DNA of 6,563 bases from positions 1-6,563 of the forward strand of contig BNXH01000082.1 in NCBI GenBank assembly GCA_025999435.1. The letters are read 5' to 3'. The first letter of the stretch is position 1. Each line of letters starts with the position of its first letter. Positions 1 through 6,406 of the stretch are shown piece after piece. The DNA comes from Bacteroidia bacterium. GTDB taxonomy: Bacteria > Bacteroidota > Bacteroidia > Bacteroidales > Dysgonomonadaceae. Below the pieces are notes generated by a model that worked only from the letters and a program-made list of their open reading frames with translations, did not search any database and had not been told where the DNA came from. Both the position numbers and the translations under genes were made by a program.

Positions 1-2
1 TC

Positions 3-359
3 TCTGTATTGATGATTGCTGTACTTGCGATGACTTTTTTGCTTCCGGGAGGTTTACTTCCTAAAAAAGTCCTTTATAAAGGAGAATTGTTAGTCGGATA
101 TTTAGATGGCGTTGCAGGTAATAACGGTTGGTTAGTCCTTTATGGGAATAATACTTATGAGTATGATTATGGAAGGATGCATCTTGAAGGAAACTATAAA
201 GTAAATGGAGATACTATCTTCTTCGATAGTCCGAGGAAGGACGGAACTTATGAATATGACTACGCTACTTTATGGAATGATAAATCTTACCTTTCTCTAG
301 GAAAAGATAGTATTGCTTATTCTTACATGCAGGTAGTTAAAAATGAGTTAATAGAATAA
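3..359 (+). CDS. 3' part of an unrecognised, probably membrane-anchored protein
   Basis: The reading frame is open from the left edge (first whole codon at 3) to a TAA at 357-359. A TTG at 9 and an ATG at 12 could be starts, but with only 11 bases upstream and an open frame the gene may well begin outside the window. The visible part opens with a hydrophobic stretch (MIAVLAMTFLLPGGLL) that could be a membrane helix or uncleaved signal anchor. About 95 polar residues follow, rich in Tyr, Gly, Asp and Asn, with alternating beta-like patterns such as NNTYEYDYGRMHLEGNYKV and a second TYEYDYATLW, so a small beta-sheet domain repeating the TYEYDY motif is likely. I do not recognise a family and assign no function. 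It is convergent with the acetyltransferase gene, 19 bp from it, and I see no clear terminator hairpin in the gap. Confidence 0.7.
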   Translation, partial: SVLMIAVLAMTFLLPGGLLPKKVLYKGELLVGYLDGVAGNNGWLVLYGNNTYEYDYGRMHLEGNYKVNGDTIFFDSPRKDGTYEYDYATLWNDKSYLSLGKDSIAYSYMQVVKNELIE

Positions 360-378
360 TACTTCTGCTTAATAGAAA

Positions 379-804
379 TTATATTGTTAGCCTGTATACA
401 TTCGTTTCCCGCAAAATAAAACCCAATTTTAGGTATAATTTGTTGGCTGCGACACGGTTGGGGCTTGATGTTAAATTTATACTGGATACATTTAATCCCT
501 TTGTAAAATCTATTGCAAAAGAGACAAGTTTTTCTCCTATATTTTGTCCGCGCGCATCCTTGTCAACAATGACATCCTCTATCCATGCTTTTGGCCCGGA
601 AGGAGTATTTGTTACAACTACGGTAATAGATCCAACTATATTTGGGCTGCTAGCGATGAATAAATATGTGTTTTTTGTCTCTATTATTTCTTCTAAACTT
701 TTCTTGTCCGGAATTTTACTTTTCGCTGTTAGTTGAGGGATTAAAATTGAAAAAGCTTCAACTACTTCGGGTGTAATATCCTTTACTTGTTTAATCTCTA
801 TCAT
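379..804 (-). CDS. GNAT-family N-acetyltransferase
   Basis: A 141-residue protein, a normal length for a single-domain GNAT enzyme, which moves an acetyl group from acetyl-CoA to an amine; the acceptor cannot be read from the sequence. Seen: a beta strand leading into the acetyl-CoA pyrophosphate-binding motif A (IEDVIVDKDARGQNIGEKLV, residues 75-94) and the late motif NRVAANKLYLKLGF (116-129), the usual R-x-A-x-x-L-Y-x-K-x-G-F ending of the family. One oddity: motif A is normally R/Q-x-x-G-x-G/A, and here reads R85-G-Q-N88-I-G90, with Asn in place of the first Gly. This can still bind CoA through backbone amides, so I do not call it inactive. The ATG at 804 fits the start of the first strand (MIEIKQVKDIT). 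It is transcribed away from tetR and has its own candidate promoter, so it is probably a separate unit. Confidence 0.92.
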   Translation of the reverse strand: MIEIKQVKDITPEVVEAFSILIPQLTAKSKIPDKKSLEEIIETKNTYLFIASSPNIVGSITVVVTNTPSGPKAWIEDVIVDKDARGQNIGEKLVSFAIDFTKGLNVSSINLTSSPNRVAANKLYLKLGFILRETNVYRLTI

Positions 805-868
805 GGCTTTATAAAATAGAAGTCTATCATTTCCGGATCAGCTTTATGCTGTAGTTTTTAATTCTGAA

Positions 869-876
869 CAAAGATA
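869..876 (-). promoter_or_regulatory. candidate -7 element for the acetyltransferase gene
   Basis: On the minus strand this reads TATCTTTG, a full match to the Bacteroidota -7 consensus TAnnTTTG. It lies 64 bp upstream of the acetyltransferase ATG, so the leader would be roughly 60 nt. I find no good TTTG -33 element at the expected distance of about 19-21 bp, so the promoter would be weak or need help. The call rests on one 8-base motif. Confidence 0.45.
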
Positions 877-922
877 GAAATTCGGACGAATAAGAAGCTC
901 TGAAAGCTTTTAATATCCTAAT

Positions 923-939
923 AAATGTTTTAAACATTT
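923..939. promoter_or_regulatory. candidate TetR operator (17-bp palindrome)
   Basis: AAATGTTT and AAACATTT form perfect 8-bp arms around a single T at 931. The right arm overlaps the -33 element of the tetR promoter (TTTG at 937-940). A dimer bound here would therefore block RNA polymerase. Position just upstream of a TetR-family gene and perfect dyad symmetry fit the autoregulation typical of that family. Binding is inferred, not shown. Confidence 0.6.
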
Positions 940-968
940 GTTTAGATAAATTGAGTTTGTTATTTTTG
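937..968 (+). promoter_or_regulatory. tetR-activase operon promoter (-33 / -7)
   Basis: TTTG at 937-940, a 20-bp spacer and TATTTTTG at 961-968 match the Bacteroidota promoter pattern (TTTG, about 19-21 bp, TAnnTTTG). Transcription would start a few bases after 968, giving a leader of about 20 nt before the ATG at 993. The promoter lies inside the longer open frame that begins with TTG at 951, which argues against that upstream start. No second promoter is evident before the large gene, so this one probably serves both genes. Confidence 0.65.
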
Positions 969-972
969 TCAT

Positions 973-997
973 TAAACAATCGTTTAGAACATATGTT
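973..997. promoter_or_regulatory. secondary palindromes at the tetR transcription and translation start
   Basis: Two more dyads follow the main operator. TAAAC (973-977) and GTTTA (982-986) are 5-bp arms with a 4-base centre. AACATATGTT (988-997) is a perfect 10-bp palindrome that contains the ATG start codon (993-995). Both reuse the AAAC/GTTT element of the 923-939 palindrome. They may be weaker operator sites, or a short 5' hairpin that affects translation. Short palindromes also occur by chance in AT-rich DNA, hence the low confidence. Confidence 0.35.
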
Positions 998-1628
998 TAA
1001 CAATGAAGATTCCTCAGCCGTAAGAGCGAAAATATTAAGGGAGGCACAAGTCCTTTTCATAAAAAACGGATATAAAGGTACCAGTGTAAGGGATATAGCC
1101 AAAGCATCGGAAACGAATGTGGCAATGGTAAATTACTATTTTCATTCGAAGTATAATTTATTTGAGCTCATATTCGAAGAGGCTTTAGATGTTCTGACAC
1201 AAAGGTTATTCGCCACTATAACATCAGACCTTCCATTCTTTGAACTGATAGAGATGTGGATACATACCTATTACGAAATACTTTTCGAATATCCGCAAAT
1301 CGCGGCTTTTATTTTGAACGAAGTAAGTTTAAATCCCGAAGGGCTTACTCATAGAATAAAGAATCGGAATCCATATAGTTCTTTCAGCAAGATAGAGGAA
1401 CGGATAGAAGAAGAGATAAAAAAGGGCACTATAAGAAAGACACCTGCTGCGGATTTCCTGCTGAATATATTATCGATGTGCATGTTTCCGTTTATGTTTG
1501 GCAATCTGGCCATGACACTTATGGAAATTCCGTATAGTACATATACCCAACTGATAGCCGATCATGAGAAATATGTGATCCAGTTTACGATGAATGCGCT
1601 GAAACCTTCCGACAACAAAGCTAATTAA
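993..1628 (+). CDS. TetR/AcrR-family transcriptional regulator
   Basis: A 211-residue protein, typical of TetR-family repressors: N-terminal helix-turn-helix domain and a C-terminal helical domain for ligand binding and dimerisation. Seen: helix 1 AVRAKILREAQVLFIKNGYKGTS (residues 9-31), then the DNA-binding block VRDIAKASETNVAMVNYYFHSKYNLF (32-57), with the hallmark YYFHSKYNLF ending (usually YYHFxSKExL). The rest is helical with no residues that reveal a ligand. Start choice: the frame stays open to a TTG at 951, but the promoter -7 element (961-968) lies inside that extension, and the 14 extra residues (MSLLFLSLNNRLEH) precede a normal TetR N-terminus, so the ATG at 993 is preferred. Its stop is 7 bp before the activase gene, indicating an operon. 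The likely job is control of its own promoter and the downstream gene, perhaps in response to an acyl-CoA or fatty acid, as for several TetR proteins; that ligand is a guess. Confidence 0.93.
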   Translation: MFNNEDSSAVRAKILREAQVLFIKNGYKGTSVRDIAKASETNVAMVNYYFHSKYNLFELIFEEALDVLTQRLFATITSDLPFFELIEMWIHTYYEILFEYPQIAAFILNEVSLNPEGLTHRIKNRNPYSSFSKIEERIEEEIKKGTIRKTPAADFLLNILSMCMFPFMFGNLAMTLMEIPYSTYTQLIADHEKYVIQFTMNALKPSDNKAN

Positions 1629-1635
1629 ACTACGA

Positions 1636-4600
1636 ATGAATAATAAACTACGATATAAAATGGGAATAGACGTGGGATCGACCACAGTCAAGATCGTTAT
1701 ATTAGATATTGAGTCCCGGATTATATACAAAACCTATAAAAGGCATCAGGCTAATATACAGCAGACTCTGGTGCAGGAATTACAGGAGGTTGATAAACGA
1801 TATGCCGATGTCCTGTTCGATATTCATATTTCAGGTTCTGCCGGTATGGGAATTGGCGAGCGGGTTGGCATTCCTTTTGTGCAAGAGGTGGTTGCAGCTG
1901 TAGAGGTTGTGAAGAGTTCCTATAGTGAAGCACATACACTAATCGATTTGGGAGGCGAGGATGCCAAAATGGTTTTTTTTGCCGAAGGCAAGCATCCCGA
2001 CATTCGTATGAACGGTAGTTGTGCAGGTGGTACAGGCGCTTTTATCGACCAGATGGCCAGCCTGATGAATATCTCGTTGGAAGAACTGGGTGAAAAAGCA
2101 TTGGATTTTGATAAAATTTATCCTATCGCGTCGCGTTGTGGTGTTTTTGCCAAAACGGATGTACAGAACCTGATAAGCCGGAATATTCCTGTTTCGGATA
2201 TTTCCGCATCCATTCTGTATGCAGTGGCATTGCAGTCGGTCACAACCCTGGCCCGTGGATGCGATATTGTTTCGAAAGTTATTTGCATTGGTGGCCCGTT
2301 GACATTTATTCCGGCTCTGCGTCATGCTTTCCGCGATGTGCTGAAAATGGCTGACGCTGATTTTATTGTTCCCGAAAATGGAGAATATTTTCCGGCATGG
2401 GGAACAGCGCTTTACAAAGAAGAGAGTACTACGAGTTTTATACTAAAAGACCTGATTGAAAAACTGAATATATCTACATCTTCGAACCATGAGGACGCTT
2501 TGGAGCCCCTGTTCAAAGATGAACTTGATTATATTGAATGGCAAGCTAACCGGAATATAAAGGCCTTGCAGTTCAAAAAAATGGAGGACTACAAAGAGGT
2601 CGAATGTTTTCTTGGGATCGATTCGGGTTCTACAACATCCAAAGTAGTAGTGATGGATTCCGATGCGAATATCATCTACAAGTTTTACGGAAACAATGAC
2701 GGCAATCCTCTGAAAAAGGTGATGGAAGGACTATCCTTATTTTATGAGGAGGCCTCTGAAAAAGGGGTGAAGGTGAAATTCCTTTCGTCGGCGGCAACCG
2801 GTTACGGCGAAGATTTGATGAAGTCCGCTTTCGGTTTGGACTATGGAATCGTGGAAACCATAGCCCATCTTTCAGGTGCACAATATGTAGATCCGGATGT
2901 GTCCTTTGTTCTCGACATCGGAGGTCAGGATATTAAGTCTATTTTTATCAGTAACGGTACAATCTCCAATATTGAGTTGAACGAGGCCTGTTCTGCGGGA
3001 TGCGGATCTTTTTTGCAGAATTTTGCATCGACAATGAATATGGAGCTTTCCGATTTTTCACGTGCAGCCTGTTTGTCGGGATATCCGAGCGATCTGGGTT
3101 CCCGTTGTACTGTCTTTATGAATTCAAAGGTGAAACAGTCGCTTCGTGAAAATGCAGGCAATGACGATATTGCTGCCGGACTGGCTTATTCGGTTGTGAA
3201 AAACTGTTTGTTCAAAGTTCTGAAAATATCGAATCTTAATCTGTTGGGCGATCACATCGTAGTACAAGGGGGGACATTCCGGAACGATGCCGTATACCGG
3301 GCGTTGGAGGTGCTTTCGGGTAAAACGGTAAGTTCTACCGACCATCCCGAATTGATGGGTGCATTGGGTGCGGCACTGTATAGCCGGAGATTGTGGAAGA
3401 AAAGGCAGACCGAAACATCTTTTGCCGGAGAGAAGGCATTGTTTGATATAAGTACAATTGATTCAAAAGAGTTAACCTGCAAAGGCTGTACGAATATGTG
3501 TCCGGTACTTCGTTTCAGGTTTAGCAACGGGAATATTAGTTATGCGGGCAATAAGTGTGAAAAAGTATTTTTTACAAAAACCGATAGAAAAGAAGGGTAT
3601 AATGCTTTTGACAGGAAGAATGAAATACTATTCAACCGTCCTGTGAATGCAGAAAATATAGAACGCGGGAAAACAATAGGTATACCGCGTGTGCTGAATA
3701 TGTTCGACAATTATCCGTTTTGGCATACTTTGTTGTCGGAGTGTGGATTCAATGTGCGCCTTTCTCCGGAATCTACTTTCCCTCTTTACCAGAAAGGTAT
3801 TGGAGGAGTAATGTCCGACAATATCTGTTTCCCTGCTAAATTGGTGCATGGACATGTTCTTACTTTAATAGAGCAGAAGGTCGACCGCATATTCTATCCG
3901 ATTGTACCGAAAGAAGAAAAAGAATTCGGGCAATCATCCAATTCGTTCAACTGTCCTGTGGTAAGTGGTTATCCGGATGTAATAAAAAGTTCGATAGATC
4001 CGCAAAACGGGCACGGTGTTCCGTTTGATGAGCCGGTTATTACTTTCAGTAGTGATAAGGCTTTAGCAAAAGGTTGTTTCAATTATTTATCCGGCTTGGG
4101 TGTTTCCAGATCTGTCTTTGAAAAAGCTTTTCAGAAGGCATTAGATGTAAAAAACGGGTTGAAAAAGGAATTGTACGACTATCAGAAAAATCTTTTGGAC
4201 GAAGCCATTGAAAGCGGAGAATTAATATTTGTAGTGGCCGGACGTCCTTATCATACAGATCCGTTGATTCACCAAAAGGTAGGGCAAATACTATCCGACC
4301 TTGGGGTACTGGTTCTTACCGATGATGTTTTCCGAAAGCCTGAAAGTCATGGCTTCGGCAAGTTGAATATCATTTCGCAATGGTCGTATCCGAACAGGGT
4401 AGTACAGGCTGCGATGGAGGTAGCTCGACTTCCTCAGAATGTACAGTTGATACAGCTTAACTCTTTTGGTTGCGGTCCCGATTCGTTCTTTATGGACGAA
4501 ACACGCGATATATTAAAAGTTGTGGGTAAGAATATAACAGTTCTTCGTATCGATGAAATTGCCAGCCCGGGTTCGATCCGCCTTCGCCTGCGTTCGTTAG

Positions 4601-5877
4601 TCGAGTCTTTAAAGGCTGTTAAGGCTTCCGAAGTAAATACTTCTCAGTATACAGGTTACTCGGTCCCCTATAAAAAAGCGAAAGATGAACACAAGACAAT
4701 CCTTATTCCTTGGCTCTGTGACTTTATTTCGCCATTTGCTCCTGCATTGGGTGAATTACTCGGATTGAAAGTCGAGAATCTACCTAAGTCGAATAAAGTA
4801 TCTGCCGATTTGGGATTGATGTATGGGAATAACGAGGTATGTTACCCTTCTACACTTATTCTTGGCGATATTATAAATGTTTTGCAATCGGGTAATTACG
4901 ATGTGAAAGACGTTGTACTGGCTATAACTCAGACAGGAGGCCAGTGCCGGGCAACTAACTATATCGCGCAAATCAAGTCCGGATTGCAGAATGCCGGATT
5001 CAATGATATACCCGTGATAGCATTGACGTCGGGAGATACCTATCAAAACGGGGAAAGTGAGTTTACATTGGAATGGAAAAAAATCGCTAAGATAGCTGTG
5101 CCTTTAGTTCTTTACGGTGACGGTTTACAGCAAATGCATAGTGCAGTATCTGTACGCGAGAAGAAAGCCGGAGCATCACGAAATATATTTGACTTTTACA
5201 TAGAAAGAGCCATAGACGCTGTGCGGGCGAATAATCCGAAAACGCTATATCGCTTGTTGAAAGAGGCAGTTGAAGATTTTAACAATGTGCCGGTCTATGA
5301 CAGGGTATTTTCTAAAGTAGGGCTTATCGGGGAAATATTTGTGAAGTATAATAACTATGCGCAAGCTAATATCTCAGAATGGTTGCGTTCGAAGAATGTG
5401 GAAGTTTCCACACCTCCGTTACTCGATTTCCTGATACAGTTTTTTGTAAACAGCAAAGTGAATGTCGAAAATGGATTGGATGAGGAAACAATATTTTCTA
5501 AAACGCTAAAACCTCTCATTTGGTGGTACATAAACAGTAAGGTGAAGAAAGCGGAAAAGATACTCAGTAAGTTTAAATTCTATGAGCCGTCTGAATCTAT
5601 ATATGCTAAAGCAGAAGCAGCATCGGAAGTCCTGAGCTTATCCAATCAATTCGGGGAAGGCTGGCTTATTCCCGGAGAGATTGCCCATTATGCACGTAAA
5701 GGAGTTAATAAAGTGGTTTGTTTACAGCCGTTTGGGTGTATTGCCAACCATATCGTAGCCAAAGGGGTAGAAAAGCGGATTAAGGAGATTTATCCGAATA
5801 TGAATATCTTATATTTGGATATAGACGGCGGTATTGCCGAAGTAAACTTACAGAATCGTTTACACTTTATGATATAA
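1636..5877 (+). CDS. acyl-CoA dehydratase activase-type fusion protein (two BadF/HgdC ATPase domains, DUF2229, HgdB-like C-terminus)
   Basis: A 1413-residue cytoplasmic protein of the 2-hydroxyacyl-CoA dehydratase activase family; exact reaction unknown. Domain 1 (about 8-262) has the phosphate loop MGIDVGSTTVK, LIDLGGEDAK (102-111), NGSCAGGTGAF with C129, and SRCGVFAKTD with C168. Domain 2 (about 324-585) repeats this: FLGIDSGSTTSK, VLDIGGQDIK, NEACSAGCGSF with C452, and SRCTVFMNSK with C491. Both cysteine pairs are 39 apart and match the [4Fe-4S] ligands of HgdC-type activators. Next comes C615-x2-C618-x3-C622-x18-C641, a possible further Fe-S or metal site. A DUF2229-like region (about 680-990) carries C731, C773 and C946, and a C-terminal HgdB-like region (about 1018-1400) carries C1069, C1104 and C1368 in similar settings. 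In known systems the activase uses ATP to push one electron into the dehydratase; here both parts seem to be in one chain. It follows tetR by 7 bp and has no Shine-Dalgarno. M1 is used, but M9 (1660) is an alternative start. Large fusions of this kind are known by sequence in anaerobes. Confidence 0.95.
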   Translation: MNNKLRYKMGIDVGSTTVKIVILDIESRIIYKTYKRHQANIQQTLVQELQEVDKRYADVLFDIHISGSAGMGIGERVGIPFVQEVVAAVEVVKSSYSEAHTLIDLGGEDAKMVFFAEGKHPDIRMNGSCAGGTGAFIDQMASLMNISLEELGEKALDFDKIYPIASRCGVFAKTDVQNLISRNIPVSDISASILYAVALQSVTTLARGCDIVSKVICIGGPLTFIPALRHAFRDVLKMADADFIVPENGEYFPAWGTALYKEESTTSFILKDLIEKLNISTSSNHEDALEPLFKDELDYIEWQANRNIKALQFKKMEDYKEVECFLGIDSGSTTSKVVVMDSDANIIYKFYGNNDGNPLKKVMEGLSLFYEEASEKGVKVKFLSSAATGYGEDLMKSAFGLDYGIVETIAHLSGAQYVDPDVSFVLDIGGQDIKSIFISNGTISNIELNEACSAGCGSFLQNFASTMNMELSDFSRAACLSGYPSDLGSRCTVFMNSKVKQSLRENAGNDDIAAGLAYSVVKNCLFKVLKISNLNLLGDHIVVQGGTFRNDAVYRALEVLSGKTVSSTDHPELMGALGAALYSRRLWKKRQTETSFAGEKALFDISTIDSKELTCKGCTNMCPVLRFRFSNGNISYAGNKCEKVFFTKTDRKEGYNAFDRKNEILFNRPVNAENIERGKTIGIPRVLNMFDNYPFWHTLLSECGFNVRLSPESTFPLYQKGIGGVMSDNICFPAKLVHGHVLTLIEQKVDRIFYPIVPKEEKEFGQSSNSFNCPVVSGYPDVIKSSIDPQNGHGVPFDEPVITFSSDKALAKGCFNYLSGLGVSRSVFEKAFQKALDVKNGLKKELYDYQKNLLDEAIESGELIFVVAGRPYHTDPLIHQKVGQILSDLGVLVLTDDVFRKPESHGFGKLNIISQWSYPNRVVQAAMEVARLPQNVQLIQLNSFGCGPDSFFMDETRDILKVVGKNITVLRIDEIASPGSIRLRLRSLVESLKAVKASEVNTSQYTGYSVPYKKAKDEHKTILIPWLCDFISPFAPALGELLGLKVENLPKSNKVSADLGLMYGNNEVCYPSTLILGDIINVLQSGNYDVKDVVLAITQTGGQCRATNYIAQIKSGLQNAGFNDIPVIALTSGDTYQNGESEFTLEWKKIAKIAVPLVLYGDGLQQMHSAVSVREKKAGASRNIFDFYIERAIDAVRANNPKTLYRLLKEAVEDFNNVPVYDRVFSKVGLIGEIFVKYNNYAQANISEWLRSKNVEVSTPPLLDFLIQFFVNSKVNVENGLDEETIFSKTLKPLIWWYINSKVKKAEKILSKFKFYEPSESIYAKAEAASEVLSLSNQFGEGWLIPGEIAHYARKGVNKVVCLQPFGCIANHIVAKGVEKRIKEIYPNMNILYLDIDGGIAEVNLQNRLHFMI

Positions 5878-5945
5878 TGTCAATGTAGTAAAAGTAGTCA
5901 GGTCGTTATCAGCTTAAGGGTTAAGTAGAAAACATTAAAATTACC
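5878..5945. other. short spacer after the activase gene, no clear terminator
   Basis: The only hairpin I see is CTTAA (5913-5917), GGG, TTAAG (5921-5925): five weak pairs, not followed by a T run. It is too weak to call a rho-independent terminator. No gene is supported here. Confidence 0.5.
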
Positions 5946-6032
5946 GGATTGCTTCGTCGGCCAATGCCTCCCCATAATGGCGTAAAGTATTGGTTTTATG
6001 CGTCTAAAGGAGAGTTTTGCCCGAAGCAATCC
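5946..6032. repeat. 87-bp inverted-repeat element with 11-bp perfect arms
   Basis: GGATTGCTTCG (5946-5956) is exactly complementary to CGAAGCAATCC (6022-6032), enclosing 65 bp. Inside, CCAAT (5961-5965) pairs with ATTGG (5989-5993) and GCC (5966-5968) with GGC (5979-5981), so an inner arm of the same polarity stacks on the first. It lies 69 bp past the activase stop. It could be a palindromic intergenic repeat of a type frequent in Bacteroidota, or a processing or termination structure for the operon mRNA. It has no T run, so simple termination is less likely. Confidence 0.6.
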
Positions 6033-6140
6033 ATGAAAAAGTGAATTGAATTATCAATCGTAGAAGCGAAGGCGAGGCAAAATCGGCGGAGCCAAAAGTG
6101 AAAAATTGTTCGGTGTTCGTTTTATCTATAGATGTAGTGA
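6033..6140. other. intergenic stretch without recognised features
   Basis: No open frame of note and no promoter match. It contains a purine-rich patch around 6061-6100 with repeated GGCG/GCGA words that may be a decayed repeat, but I cannot align it to the intact copies further right. Confidence 0.4.
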
Positions 6141-6172
6141 GAATTTGAGAATTAGCGAATTTGAAAATTAGC
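6141..6172. repeat. 16-bp tandem repeat, two copies
   Basis: GAATTTGAGAATTAGC (6141-6156) is followed directly by GAATTTGAAAATTAGC (6157-6172), 15 of 16 bases identical. A decayed continuation (AAATTGGCAAATGGC, 6173-6187) follows. The repeat sits just upstream of the composite repeat array. It has no coding capacity that I can support, and its function is unknown. Confidence 0.8.
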
Positions 6173-6200
6173 AAATTGGCAAATGGCGCGAAGCGACAAA

Positions 6201-6400
6201 GGCTATAAGCTAACGGCTAACAGCTAATGGCTAATTGAGTGTGGAGTTTGTTACATTTTAGTTAAAATAAGTACAGATTATTATGTATTGTCGCATATGT
6301 TTTTTCCGGTTTGTCATGCTGACGACAGGAAGCATCTTCTGTCTCCCGGGGATTGGGATCCTTCCCCGCGGTCAGGATGACAAAGAGGGTAGCCGCGCGA
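6201..6400. repeat. composite repeat, copy 1 (modules X-Y-Z)
   Basis: Three modules in fixed order recur in the next copy. X is five tandem heptamers beginning GCTA (6202-6236; last four GCTAAnn). Y is TTTGTTACATTTTAGTTAAA (6247-6266), 19 of 20 identical to the second copy. Z is a 93-bp block (6308-6400). Between Y and Z this copy has 41 bp (6267-6307), against 4 bp in copy 2. No protein-coding signal or transposase is seen. It is best read as a non-autonomous intergenic repeat. Confidence 0.85.
6308..6400. repeat. module Z copy 1: 93-bp palindromic repeat, possible three-way junction
   Basis: The outer arms TTTGTCATGCTGAC (6310-6323) and GTCAGGATGACAAA (6371-6384) pair at 13 of 14 positions. 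Between them are two smaller hairpins: GACAGGA with TTCTGTC (6324-6330 / 6337-6343) and GGGGA with TCCCC (6348-6352 / 6363-6367). Together they would make a three-way junction in RNA or extruded single-stranded DNA. The tail 6385-6400 ends in the GC-rich word GCCGCGCGA. The fold was drawn by eye with no energy calculation. Confidence 0.8.
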
Positions 6401-6406
6401 GCAAGG

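Noticed and set aside
348..377. Direct repeat TTAATAGAA (348-356 and 369-377) between the convergent genes
   Set aside because: Nine AT-rich bases repeated at 21 bp is easily chance, and I see no associated structure.
440..736. 98-codon plus-strand open frame
   Set aside because: It lies wholly antisense to the GNAT gene, whose family motifs are clear, and its translation has no recognisable domain.
827..1102. 91-codon minus-strand open frame across the tetR start and promoter
   Set aside because: It overlaps the tetR DNA-binding domain and both candidate promoters, and its product looks like low-complexity translation of non-coding DNA.
2672..2881. Minus-strand open frames inside the large activase gene (for example 2672-2881 and 3252-3527)
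   Set aside because: They are shadows of a continuous 1413-codon gene with strong family motifs on the plus strand.
5911..5925. Hairpin CTTAA-GGG-TTAAG as operon terminator
   Set aside because: It has only five mostly A-T pairs and no T run after it.
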